A stretch of DNA of 64,000 bases from Paenibacillus aquistagni. GTDB taxonomy: Bacteria > Bacillota > Bacilli > Paenibacillales > Paenibacillaceae. The notes beneath the pieces are model-generated. The model had not been told where the DNA came from and did not search any database. It saw only the letters and a list, made by a program, of their open reading frames with translations. Below, one piece after another: positions 7,276-15,854 of this stretch (positions within the stretch are counted from its first letter, which is position 1; each line of letters begins with the position of its first letter). The stretch spans positions 62,001 to 126,000 of the forward strand of contig NZ_FXAZ01000002.1 in the NCBI RefSeq assembly GCF_900177815.1, given 5' to 3'. Both the position numbers and the translations under genes were made by a program.

Positions 7276-9079
7276 GTCTCTCACTCTCCCATGCATAATC
7301 TAAGGTGATTTTAACGCCGTGAGGCTTCACATTCTCGATCTGTAATGCTGCTGAATCATCTGTGTACAGCTTGAGACGCAGCAGCACATTCTCTAGCCCA
7401 ATCGATTCCGGCTCCTGAGATTGTGGCACATGCTCTTGCTCGTGCTCCGCATCCTCCCACTCGCTGGTTAAGGTCCCTAAATGGTGCTGCAGCGCTCTAA
7501 GCCGCACATCAGGTATGGAACATCCATCATTTTCGATCTCGATGACTAGCCGCGACAATGATCCTCGATAGGCGCGAACAGCTAGATGCCCCTTCCCTAG
7601 CTGAGGCTCCATGCCATGCTTGAAGTAATTTTCAACAAGCGGCTGAAGCGTCATCTTCGGAATGCTCGCGTTGAGGCATTCCTCATCGAGCTCCCATATC
7701 ACCTCAAACTGTTCATCAAAGCGCTCCTTCTGTAAATCCAAGTACATCTTTAAGTAAGTGATCTCTTCTTTTAGGGTTACCATATCTTCATTGCTGCGCA
7801 TCTTATAGCGCATAATCTCAGCCAGTGAGGTTAAGAGCGAATATACTCGCTGACCTTGATTCTGCAGCGCAAGCGTACCAATCGATTGCAGCGAGTTGTA
7901 TAAAAAATGAGGGTCAATCTGTGCCTGCAGCGCCTTGATTTGGTTCGTTTGATTCGCGAGCTCCAGCTTGTATTTTCTCAAAATCAAATTGTTGATCGTC
8001 TCCATCATCTGCCGGAATCTTCGAGACAGCATGCCAATCTCATCTTGTCCTCCATCCTCAATGGCAACATGCAGCTTGCCTGTCTGAATTTCATTCATAT
8101 AGCTGGCGAGCTGTTTAATCGGTCTCGTGATGCGAATAGAAATAAACAAGGTTCCGATAATGACCACCAGTAATGCCAACACCGCAATGACAGCATTAAT
8201 GGTAATAAGCCCAGTCGAGGTACGATACAGCACTTCGTATGGGATTCGCTTTACCAAGGTCCAATTCGCATAAGAGAGCTCCAGCTTCTCATACACTTGA
8301 ATCGCACGATCGCGATCTACATAACCAGAATCGCCTTCAAGGGAGGCTAATGATGCATCTTCCCCTGCCAGCGGCTTGCCAATCTTGTCCTGCTCACTGC
8401 TGAACATGATCTCTCCTTGCTCATTCAGCAAATAAAGCTCCTCATCCTGAGCATTATACAGCTGATTGCAGATGGCTTGAATTCCGTCAAGCCGAATGTC
8501 AATCGCAAGTGAGGCCAGCTTAACGGTCGAAGGAATGCGAAGAATAGGCCGATGAAAGGTAAATACCTTTTCATTCGGATTGTCATTTGGCGATGGAGTA
8601 AACCCATAGCTGTGCAGAGCATGCGGAGGCTCCAACATGCTTTTCTCCGAATTATTGATTGCGCTTTCATAAGCTTTCTCACGAAGATTCCTTTTTGGAA
8701 CATTATCGGTAATCAGTGTGGACTGCTTCGTTTGTTCATTATGCAGATACACCTGCTTGATATCGGGCAGTGATCCTTGCAAATTCTGGAGCGTGGAGTA
8801 CATCTCCGCCATTGCTTGATAGTCATCTATGCTCTTCGTTAAGTTGTACAAGAAATTCGGGTCGGAATACACGAGGATGCTAGCCCGATTAATATTGCTT
8901 AGATAATTCGTCAAATTCGTTTTCCCTTGAAAAATAAGTCTAGTGTTCTCGTTGATGGATTGCGCCTTAATGGATTCACGTGTATACAGCATGGTAATGA
9001 CTAAGGACAGGACAAGCGGAATAATTGTTGCTGCCAGCATGAACTTAATCAGCCGGGTTCTAATGCTGTGGGTTCTCAT
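7253..9079 (-). CDS. Sensor histidine kinase (YesM-like)
   Basis: 608 residues. Two membrane segments (about 12-33 and 285-305) bracket an extracellular sensing domain. A HAMP segment follows, then the His_kinase/HATPase pair characteristic of the LytS/YesM group: 'IDPHFLYNS' carries the phosphorylated histidine and 'LQPLVENYFKHG' the N box. The ATG at 9079 follows AAGGGGG by 6-7 bases, and earlier in-frame starts lack a ribosome site. In the ATP-binding domain the usual DxGxG box reads NDGCS, and an acidic, glutamine-rich insertion of about 30 residues separates it from the last conserved motif ('GLENVLLRLKLY'), so ATP binding may be altered. Confidence 0.92.
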   Translation of the reverse strand: MRTHSIRTRLIKFMLAATIIPLVLSLVITMLYTRESIKAQSINENTRLIFQGKTNLTNYLSNINRASILVYSDPNFLYNLTKSIDDYQAMAEMYSTLQNLQGSLPDIKQVYLHNEQTKQSTLITDNVPKRNLREKAYESAINNSEKSMLEPPHALHSYGFTPSPNDNPNEKVFTFHRPILRIPSTVKLASLAIDIRLDGIQAICNQLYNAQDEELYLLNEQGEIMFSSEQDKIGKPLAGEDASLASLEGDSGYVDRDRAIQVYEKLELSYANWTLVKRIPYEVLYRTSTGLITINAVIAVLALLVVIIGTLFISIRITRPIKQLASYMNEIQTGKLHVAIEDGGQDEIGMLSRRFRQMMETINNLILRKYKLELANQTNQIKALQAQIDPHFLYNSLQSIGTLALQNQGQRVYSLLTSLAEIMRYKMRSNEDMVTLKEEITYLKMYLDLQKERFDEQFEVIWELDEECLNASIPKMTLQPLVENYFKHGMEPQLGKGHLAVRAYRGSLSRLVIEIENDGCSIPDVRLRALQHHLGTLTSEWEDAEHEQEHVPQSQEPESIGLENVLLRLKLYTDDSAALQIENVKPHGVKITLDYAWESERHESSNRG

Positions 9080-9126
9080 GAGCTGCCCCCTTCTTCTCAA
9101 CTTACATGAACGGCATCGTGGTCGAA

Positions 9127-9140
9127 GATCAATATTGTCC
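9127..9140. promoter_or_regulatory. Operator-like repeat A of YesMN locus 1
   Basis: GATCAATATTGTCC lies 105 bases from the permease start codon at 9232. The same GATCAATATT followed by T.CC recurs at 10975-10989, again 105 bases ahead of the binding-protein start. Shared distance and sequence suggest a binding site for the adjacent YesN-like regulator. No experimental site is known to me. Confidence 0.4.
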
Positions 9141-9231
9141 ACCTATCGGTTCACGATTCTCCGTTTTTTTGATGCTGTCATTCTAGCATACTTAGGATAA
9201 ATAAATAAAGAAATGCAAAGGGGAGATCAGG

Positions 9232-10113
9232 ATGAACGGCAAAAAATCCTCTCAGATCATCCAGCAGCTTGTATTCGCTGGTCCAGCTACACTCTTTTTC
9301 ATCCTTATCATCGTCATACCGTTTTTGCTCGGACTATACTATTCCTTCACCAATTGGAATGGGGTATCTGGTGAAGTATCTTGGGTAGGTCTAAGCAACT
9401 ACCAGCAAATCTTCACATCAGACGATGCCTTTCGCACCTCCTTCTGGTTCACTGCCAAATTTACGGTGCTAGGCGTTCTTCTGACCAATGTATTAGGATT
9501 CTTTTTGGCTTACCTTTTAACGAAGCCGCTCAAGACAAGAAACATTCTGCGCACGATCTTCTTTATGCCAAATGTCATCGGCGGACTGCTGCTTGGGTTC
9601 ATCTGGCAATTTATCTTTGTGAGAGGCTTTACCGCGATTGGCGACTCTACAGGCTGCTCCTTCTTCACCCTGCCATGGCTCGGTACAGAGAACACCGCCT
9701 TCTGGGCGATTGTCATCGTATTCGTCTGGCAGACTGCCGGCTATCTCATGGTTATTTATATCTCGTCGCTAAACAATGTGCCTAAGGATATGATCGAGGC
9801 AGCGGAGATTGACGGAGCGAATCGCTTCCAGATGCTGCGCTCCATTATTATTCCGCTCATCATGCCTGCAGCTACCATCTGCTTGTTCCTGGCTATCTCA
9901 TGGTCTTTCAAAATGTTTGATTTGAATCTCAGCTTGACCAAGGGCGGACCTTTTGGATCAACGGAATCGGTAGCGATGAACATCTATAACGAAGCATTTT
10001 CGAAGAACCGATATGGATTAGGTACGGCCAAAGCGATCATCTTCTTCCTGATTGTCGCCATCATCACGAGTCTACAGGTGAAGTTAACGAAGAGCAAGGA
10101 GGTTGAAGCCTAA
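9232..10113 (+). CDS. Sugar ABC transporter permease (MalF/UgpA type)
   Basis: 293 residues, six hydrophobic segments. The cytoplasmic EAA loop 'EAAEIDGANRFQMLRSIIIP' docks the ATPase. It starts at ATG 9232 behind AAAGGGGAG. It is divergent from the YesM/YesN-like genes and first in a permease-permease-binding-protein series. Together with its partner it forms the membrane channel of a CUT1-type importer for oligosaccharides or related compounds; the substrate cannot be read from sequence. Its stop overlaps the next start by one base. Confidence 0.92.
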   Translation: MNGKKSSQIIQQLVFAGPATLFFILIIVIPFLLGLYYSFTNWNGVSGEVSWVGLSNYQQIFTSDDAFRTSFWFTAKFTVLGVLLTNVLGFFLAYLLTKPLKTRNILRTIFFMPNVIGGLLLGFIWQFIFVRGFTAIGDSTGCSFFTLPWLGTENTAFWAIVIVFVWQTAGYLMVIYISSLNNVPKDMIEAAEIDGANRFQMLRSIIIPLIMPAATICLFLAISWSFKMFDLNLSLTKGGPFGSTESVAMNIYNEAFSKNRYGLGTAKAIIFFLIVAIITSLQVKLTKSKEVEA

Positions 10114-10949
10114 TGGACACATCCAAACGATATCAGGCAGGTACGATGGCAACAGAGCTCGTCATGCTCTTGATCGGACTCGTCTTCTTAGTACCGTTTT
10201 ACTTCTTGTTCGTTAATTCTGTAAAGACCTTCGGCGACTTATTGACCAATGCAGCAAGCCTTCCAGCTAGCCTGGAATGGGGGAACTATGTTCGTGCTTT
10301 CCAAACGACGAACTTCCCATCCGCGTTCTTCAATTCAGCAATCATCACGATTGTTAGCAATCTGCTGCTGGTCCTTATCAGCTCTATGGCCGCCTATCGC
10401 ATGGTGCGGCGCAACACACGCTTTAATCGCGTATTATTTTTACTCTTTGTCGCGGCGATGGTCGTTCCATTTCAATCGATCATGATTCCGCTCGTCAAGG
10501 TGACAAGCACACTTGGCCTGATGAACAGCATCCCTGGCTTGATTATCTGCTATCTCGGCTTTGGCGTTCCGATGTCTGTCTTCTTGCTGCACGGATTCAT
10601 CAAGTCCATTCCAGCGGAGATTGAGGAAGCAGCCACCGTTGACGGCTCGAATGCTTACGGTGTATTCTTCAGAGTCGTGCTTCCGTTAATGAAGCCGATG
10701 CTTGTAACCGTATTCATACTAAATACGCTATGGATATGGAACGACTACCTGCTGCCTTCCTTGATTCTGCAGTCTCAGGAGCTTAGAACAATCCCCATTG
10801 CGACCTTCGCATTCTTTGGGCAGTATACGAAGCAGTGGGATCTGGCTTTGCCGGCGCTTGTCATGGGCATCATGCCCGTCATTATCTTTTTCCTCTTCAT
10901 GCAAAAATATATCATTGAAGGGATCACGCAAGGTGCGGTAAAAGGTTGA
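10113..10949 (+). CDS. Sugar ABC transporter permease (MalG/UgpE type)
   Basis: 278 residues, six hydrophobic segments, EAA loop 'EEAATVDGSNAYGVFFRVVLP' and the family's C-terminal 'IEGITQGAVKG' ending. The start ATG shares a base with the upstream stop, and GGAGG lies 10 bases before it. It is the second half of the heterodimeric channel with the 9232 gene. A 130-base gap follows before the binding-protein gene and carries its own control sites. Confidence 0.93.
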   Translation: MDTSKRYQAGTMATELVMLLIGLVFLVPFYFLFVNSVKTFGDLLTNAASLPASLEWGNYVRAFQTTNFPSAFFNSAIITIVSNLLLVLISSMAAYRMVRRNTRFNRVLFLLFVAAMVVPFQSIMIPLVKVTSTLGLMNSIPGLIICYLGFGVPMSVFLLHGFIKSIPAEIEEAATVDGSNAYGVFFRVVLPLMKPMLVTVFILNTLWIWNDYLLPSLILQSQELRTIPIATFAFFGQYTKQWDLALPALVMGIMPVIIFFLFMQKYIIEGITQGAVKG

Positions 10950-10974
10950 GGTAGTCACAATCGTCGACCTAAAC

Positions 10975-10989
10975 GATCAATATTCTACC
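10975..10989. promoter_or_regulatory. Operator-like repeat B of YesMN locus 1
   Basis: GATCAATATTCTACC repeats the GATCAATATT core found at 9127 and lies 105 bases upstream of the binding-protein start, as repeat A does for the permease operon. It is immediately followed by a cre-like site at 10993-11006. Confidence 0.4.
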
Positions 10990-10992
10990 TGA

Positions 10993-11006
10993 TGTAAGCG
11001 CTTAGA
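10993..11006 (+). promoter_or_regulatory. cre-like CcpA site
   Basis: TGTAAGCGCTTAGA matches the catabolite-responsive element (TGWAARCGNTNWCW type) at all but one or two positions. Its location ahead of a sugar-binding-protein gene fits carbon catabolite control by CcpA. Confidence 0.55.
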
Positions 11007-11079
11007 GGATTCTAGAATAAGAGTAAGCAGACGAAAGCACAACTATAAACAGATTCATCAAACGTGGGAGGTATGCTTC

Positions 11080-12372
11080 ATGAAAAAGCTATCCAAATGG
11101 TCGCTCGTTATGATATTGGCCTTATCCATGGTATTGTCCGCTTGCGGGGGCAAGACTTCGGAGCAAGGAGCAGGCAGCACCGCAGATAAAGGCTCATCTG
11201 AGACAAAAACGATTAAAATCTTTCAATTTAAAGTTGAAATTGCTGAAGCTCTTAATCGACTGAAAGGTGAATATGAGAGCTCTCACCCCGGGATCAAGCT
11301 GGACATTCAGACTGTTGGCGGTGGAGCTGACTATGGAGCAGCGTTGAAAGCGAAGTTCGCTTCTGGCGATGAGCCGGATATCTTCAACAATGGCGGCTAC
11401 CGCGAGCTTGAGACATGGATCGGCAATCTAGAGGACCTCTCTGACCAGCCATGGGTATCTGATGCCGTCGAGGTAGCCAAGGAACCAATGACGAAGGACG
11501 GCAAGATCTATGGGCAGCCGATGAACCTTGAGGGTTATGGCTTCATTTACAATAAGGATTTGTTTGAAAAGGCAGGCATTACAGAGATTCCGACTACGCT
11601 AAGCGAGCTTGAAGCAGCAGCCAAGAAGCTTGAAGGCATCGGCGTGACGCCATTTGCCAACGGCTATCAAGAGCTGTGGGTGCTTGGCCTGCATAATCTG
11701 AACGTTGCCTTTGGGAATCAAGACAACCCTGATGCATTTATTAAAGGGCTAGATGAGGGCACTGCGAAAATTCCAGGCAACCCCGTCTTTGAGCAATGGG
11801 TGAATCTGCTCGATCTGACTCTTAAGTATGGCAATAAGAACCCGCTAACCACGGACTATAATACAGAAATGACTCTGTTTGCGAACGGCGAGGCTGCCAT
11901 GACGCAGCAAGGCAACTGGACGCAAGTGCAAATTGACGGCATTAATCCTAACTTGAATATCGGCATTCTTCCGATGCCAATCCATGATCAGGAGGGCAAT
12001 GACAAATTATTCGTAGGCGTGCCGAACAACTGGGTCGTGAATAAAAACTCGCAGGTGAAGGATGAAGCGAAGGAATTTCTGAATTGGCTCGTTACATCCG
12101 ATGAAGGCAAGCGATACATCACCGAGGAATTCAAGTTCATTCCTGCCTTCAAGAGCATTGATGCAACAAGCGAGCAGCTTGGCGATCTTGGCACAGAAGT
12201 AATGAATTACAGCCAAGCCGGCAAGGCGTTGAGCTGGAACTTCAACAAGTTCCCAGATGGCGGAATGAATGAATTCGCCAACCAAATGCAGGCCTATATT
12301 GCAGGCAAATCAGATAAAGCTCAGCTGCTGGAAGACCTGCAAAAAGCATGGGACAGCCTTAATCTTAAATGA
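11080..12372 (+). CDS. Sugar-binding lipoprotein of ABC importer
   Basis: 430 residues. A lipoprotein signal peptide ends in the lipobox LSAC, so the mature protein is membrane-tethered at about Cys-22. The rest is a family 1 extracellular solute-binding fold ('GEPDIFNNGGYRELE', 'GFIYNKDLFEKAGI', 'ANGEAAMTQQGNW' regions). GGAGG lies 8 bases before the ATG. It delivers ligand to the two permeases upstream. It has its own upstream control region, consistent with the higher expression such binding proteins usually need. No ATPase gene accompanies the set. Confidence 0.94.
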   Translation: MKKLSKWSLVMILALSMVLSACGGKTSEQGAGSTADKGSSETKTIKIFQFKVEIAEALNRLKGEYESSHPGIKLDIQTVGGGADYGAALKAKFASGDEPDIFNNGGYRELETWIGNLEDLSDQPWVSDAVEVAKEPMTKDGKIYGQPMNLEGYGFIYNKDLFEKAGITEIPTTLSELEAAAKKLEGIGVTPFANGYQELWVLGLHNLNVAFGNQDNPDAFIKGLDEGTAKIPGNPVFEQWVNLLDLTLKYGNKNPLTTDYNTEMTLFANGEAAMTQQGNWTQVQIDGINPNLNIGILPMPIHDQEGNDKLFVGVPNNWVVNKNSQVKDEAKEFLNWLVTSDEGKRYITEEFKFIPAFKSIDATSEQLGDLGTEVMNYSQAGKALSWNFNKFPDGGMNEFANQMQAYIAGKSDKAQLLEDLQKAWDSLNLK

Positions 12373-12437
12373 TGGAATCAAGCTGACTATTCCTCCTTAA
12401 GCACTAGCAAAGATATAACCCTTAAACAAAATCAAGC

Positions 12438-12468
12438 ACGGCGCGGCCCGAGGGTCGTGCCGTTTTTC
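12438..12468 (+). terminator. Terminator of sugar importer 1
   Basis: A GC-rich 12-bp stem (ACGGCGCGGCCC paired with GGGTCGTGCCGT, two G-T wobbles) is followed by five T, 66 bases after the binding-protein stop. Confidence 0.8.
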
Positions 12469-12598
12469 TTCCTCAGATTGATAACAGCAAACCGCATTCG
12501 AATCCCGCATCGTACGTTCTAGGCAACAAAGGCTTGATGCACTGTTGCATCACTTAGCGATCATTTTATGCATGACACAAAGCGCACTTCCTATCAAA
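12469..12598. other. Intergenic spacer, nothing recognised
   Basis: This is part of the 472-base gene-free stretch between the sugar importer and recQ. Apart from the two terminators that flank it, and an AT-rich segment at 12642-12844, I see no promoter, repeat or reading frame worth reporting. Confidence 0.4.
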
Positions 12599-12601
12599 AT
12601 T

Positions 12602-12641
12602 AAAAAAAGCCAAGCGTTGACTTCATTGTCAGCGCCCGGCT
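12602..12641 (-). terminator. Terminator downstream of recQ
   Basis: On the minus strand a 14-bp stem with one mismatch (AGCCGGGCGCTGAC with GTCAACGCTTGGCT, loop AATGAA) is followed by a seven-T tract. It lies about 200 bases beyond the recQ stop. Confidence 0.75.
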
Positions 12642-12844
12642 TCTTGGCAAAGTTAAGTTTTATTTTTCACCATTATACGACAAATTTATCACATTGACAA
12701 TCATTTTTCTGAAAGAAATGAAACGAAAAGTGCAAATAATCGAAATTACTTTCACCTTTTTCAAAACTAGCGCTACACTCTTGATTAAAAGCAATAAAAG
12801 TCACTAGGACTCTAAAGCGAGCAATAGGCTGCAAGTTAGCAATG

Positions 12845-14680
12845 CTAGTACCATGCCTCCCGCTCATCCTGCTCCGCCTCCACCTGCTCCAGCTGCTGGA
12901 ATAAGCGAAGAAACGGCTCGCCAAACTTGCGCACCTTGGCTTCCCCCACGCCCTTAACTTTAAGGAATTCCGCTTCTGTCGTCGGACGCTTCTCGGTCAG
13001 CTCTCTTAACGTGCTGTCGTTAAATACGATATAAGGAGGTACCCCCTCCTTCGCAGCAAGCTCACGGCGAAGAACCCGCAACTGCTCGAACAAGGTCTCA
13101 TCCACTGCCGCCAATGTCTTCGGCTTCAAGGATTGCGCGACTTTCTGCTGCACCTTCCGCTCGCCTTTGATAACCTCTACGGCAGGTGCCAATAGGCGCA
13201 CAGTCGGATATTGCCCCTCGCTTAAGCCCAAGAATCCATCCGCAATCAGCACATAGATGAGATCAGAGATTGCTTTCTCCGTCATATGTCGAAGCTCGCC
13301 ATGCGTCGAAAGGCGGTCAAAGCCGTATTGGATGACCTTCTTGTTCTTCGATCCTTTCAGCACAGAAGCGATCATCGAGACGCCAAAGCGCTGATTCATG
13401 CGGTATATGCATGAGAAGATCTTCTGAGCCTCAATCGTAATATCCACCTGCTCCCGCTCATCCTTGCAATTGCCGCACATCATGCAAGGCGTATCATCAT
13501 GCTCGCCAAAATAACGCAGCATATAAGTCTGCAAGCATTCAGGAGTATAGCAGTAGTCGATCATAAGCTGGACTTTCTTGTATTCATGCGCTTTACGCTC
13601 TGGGGTCGTCTCATTCTGCTCTATAAAGAACTTCTGTGTCACGATATCCTGCGGATGGAACAGCAGCACGCACTCACTTGGCTCCCCGTCTCGGCCGGCA
13701 CGCCCCGCTTCTTGCACATAAGCCTCCATATGCTTCGGCATGTTGTAATGCAGTACATATCTTACGTTCGATTTGTCGATTCCCATGCCGAAGGCATTGG
13801 TCGCTACAATGACACGAACGTCATCATAGATGAACGCCTCTTGCATCGCTTCCCGCTCTTCATCGCTCAGTCCAGCATGGTACCGTCCCGCCTTGATTCC
13901 CGATTTAACTAGCTGCTCATGAATATTTTCTACCTCCCTGCGAGTGGAGGCGTAGATGATGCCCGATTGATGAGCACGATCCTTCACATACTGCAAGGTA
14001 AAGGCACTCCGGTCTTCGCCCCTTAGCACCGTAAAAGCTAGATTATCTCGCTTAAAGCCTGTGATGACCTTCTCCGGAGACTGAAGCTCCAAGAGGCGGA
14101 TAATATCCTCCGTGACCTCAGGCGTTGCTGTAGCGGTAAAGGCTGCTATCAGGGGACGCTCGCCGAATTCATGCGCAGCGAGCTTTCTTACAAACGGCGC
14201 AATAGCTCGATAACTTGTTCGAAAATCATGTCCCCACTGGGAGACGCAGTGCGCCTCATCCACCGCTAGGAAGGCGATACGCAGCGATACGGCTCTCTCC
14301 AAGAACCAATCGCTTTCGAGCCGCTCGGGAGCTACATACAAGAGCTTGATCTCACCAGCCTGAGCTCTTCTTAGAATGCGATTCACCTCGGCCGTATCCT
14401 GCGAGCTGTTAATGTAGGCAGCCTCAACGCCTAAGCTCGTGAGCGCATCCACCTGATCCTTCATCAACGAGATCAAAGGAGAGATGACAAGAGTCAGCCC
14501 ATGCTGCAGCAGTGCAGGCACTTGATAGCATATCGACTTCCCTCCGCCAGTCGGCATGATCCCCACTGTATCTTTTCGCTCAATCAGATGTTCTATAATC
14601 AGCTTCTGTCCATCGCGGAACTGCTCATATCCATATACTCGTTCTAGCACCTGACGTGCGTCTTGCATCGTTATTGCCAT
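12845..14680 (-). CDS. recQ: ATP-dependent DNA helicase RecQ
   Basis: 611 residues with the complete bacterial RecQ architecture. A superfamily 2 helicase core has Walker A 'TGGGKS' at 44-49 and the DEAH box in 'AVDEAHCVSQWGHDFR' near 140. A second RecA-like domain contains 'QEAGRAGRDG'. A zinc-binding segment has cysteines 'CYTPECLQ...CMMCGNC' near 375-405. A winged-helix RQC domain and a C-terminal HRDC domain (about 515-595, 'LKVKGVGEAKVRKFG') complete it. It unwinds 3'-5' during recombination repair. ATG 14680 follows AAAGGAG by 10 bases. It is a single-gene unit. Confidence 0.97.
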   Translation of the reverse strand: MAITMQDARQVLERVYGYEQFRDGQKLIIEHLIERKDTVGIMPTGGGKSICYQVPALLQHGLTLVISPLISLMKDQVDALTSLGVEAAYINSSQDTAEVNRILRRAQAGEIKLLYVAPERLESDWFLERAVSLRIAFLAVDEAHCVSQWGHDFRTSYRAIAPFVRKLAAHEFGERPLIAAFTATATPEVTEDIIRLLELQSPEKVITGFKRDNLAFTVLRGEDRSAFTLQYVKDRAHQSGIIYASTRREVENIHEQLVKSGIKAGRYHAGLSDEEREAMQEAFIYDDVRVIVATNAFGMGIDKSNVRYVLHYNMPKHMEAYVQEAGRAGRDGEPSECVLLFHPQDIVTQKFFIEQNETTPERKAHEYKKVQLMIDYCYTPECLQTYMLRYFGEHDDTPCMMCGNCKDEREQVDITIEAQKIFSCIYRMNQRFGVSMIASVLKGSKNKKVIQYGFDRLSTHGELRHMTEKAISDLIYVLIADGFLGLSEGQYPTVRLLAPAVEVIKGERKVQQKVAQSLKPKTLAAVDETLFEQLRVLRRELAAKEGVPPYIVFNDSTLRELTEKRPTTEAEFLKVKGVGEAKVRKFGEPFLRLFQQLEQVEAEQDEREAWY

Positions 14681-14765
14681 AGCTTACGTACTCCTTTATT
14701 TCACGGTCCTTCTATTATAGCATTAGTATCACTGCTGCACGCGATAAGAAGCGTTAAGTTTACGG

Positions 14766-15542
14766 TCACAGCTTCGAGAGAATATCAGCCTTGAACCTCT
14801 CGATGGCTGCATCCGTGTCAATCGTATAGCCGCATTCAAGCCCTATATAGCCATCATAGCCTGTGTCCTTAATGGCCTTAAGGATGTTCACATAATTCAG
14901 CTCGCCTGTCCCAGGCTCCGTGCGGCCGGGATTGTCTGCGATATGAAAATGATGGATGCGATCGATATAGGATCTAAGATTGCGGATGACATTGCCTTCC
15001 GTAATTTGTTGATGATAGACATCAAATACGATTTTAACGCAGGGGCTTCCCACTTCATCAATAATGGATGCCGCTTCATCAGAACGCTGCAAAAAGTGCC
15101 CTTGATGATCAACAAGACCATTCAGAGGCTCAAGTTCAAGCACCACCCCCGCCTTCTCAAGCAGGGGAGCGCACTGCTTGAGCGTCTCTATCATCGCTTG
15201 CCGCTGCACTTCGCGAGGCACGCCCGCTCTGTCATTTCCTGTCTGACTGATAATGCTTGGAATGTTCAGCACGTGACAGGCTTCAATTGTCTCTTGAAGG
15301 CCAGTAAGATATAATTCACGCTCATTCGGATCTACAAGGTTAAAATGCTTCGTGCATGTCCCAATGAGACCAACCCCAATGCGCTCCTGTTCTTTAGCAA
15401 ATGCCCTTAGATCACCAAGCTGCCACCACGAATAATACTCCAATCCATGAAAACCGTGCTCCTTGATTTTCTCCAAATGATACAGCGCATCTTTACCAGG
15501 ATAAGCCCCGATACAAAGCGAGATGTTAATCCCCATTGTCAT
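14766..15542 (-). CDS. Hydroxypyruvate isomerase-like TIM-barrel enzyme
   Basis: 258 residues, xylose-isomerase-like/AP-endonuclease-2 TIM barrel. Putative metal ligands are the glutamate in 'VLELEPLNG', the aspartate in 'IVFDVYHQQ', the histidine in 'HFHIADNPGR' and the glutamate in 'IGLECGY'. The phrases 'FDVYHQQ' and 'HIADNPGR.EPGTGE' are the signature of the Hyi (hydroxypyruvate isomerase) branch, which interconverts hydroxypyruvate and tartronate semialdehyde, though paralogues act on other keto-sugars. Start ATG 15542 is 10 bases after GGAGG; ATG 15536 is an alternative. It has no operon partner. Confidence 0.82.
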   Translation of the reverse strand: MTMGINISLCIGAYPGKDALYHLEKIKEHGFHGLEYYSWWQLGDLRAFAKEQERIGVGLIGTCTKHFNLVDPNERELYLTGLQETIEACHVLNIPSIISQTGNDRAGVPREVQRQAMIETLKQCAPLLEKAGVVLELEPLNGLVDHQGHFLQRSDEAASIIDEVGSPCVKIVFDVYHQQITEGNVIRNLRSYIDRIHHFHIADNPGRTEPGTGELNYVNILKAIKDTGYDGYIGLECGYTIDTDAAIERFKADILSKL

Positions 15543-15854
15543 CTCTCATCAACCTCCACGTGTGCTCGTCTGCGATATATCTGCCACAAATGGCTCGAAT
15601 TGTCGTATCCCGTATGAACTGAAACAGGCTTGATCATGGCAAGAAACTCTCTTTTACACCTGCGATCATCGGAACCAACAAAACCATGTGCTGTTGATCA
15701 TGCTGCTTCCCTATACTTCTTCAAGCATGCTGCGTTTCCTTTATAAGCCTTTCCAAACAGATGGCTGGTAGTGCTGCTCCTTATGCAGAAGAAACACCTA
15801 ATCGTGATATAGGCATATGATGGGGTATATGATTTAGGAAAGGAATGAATATTA
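15543..15854. other. Divergent intergenic region
   Basis: 312 bases between the isomerase (-) and the cupin gene (+). It presumably contains both promoters, but I see no convincing -35/-10 pair, operator palindrome or small gene. AAGGA 10 bases before 15855 is the cupin gene's ribosome site. Confidence 0.4.
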
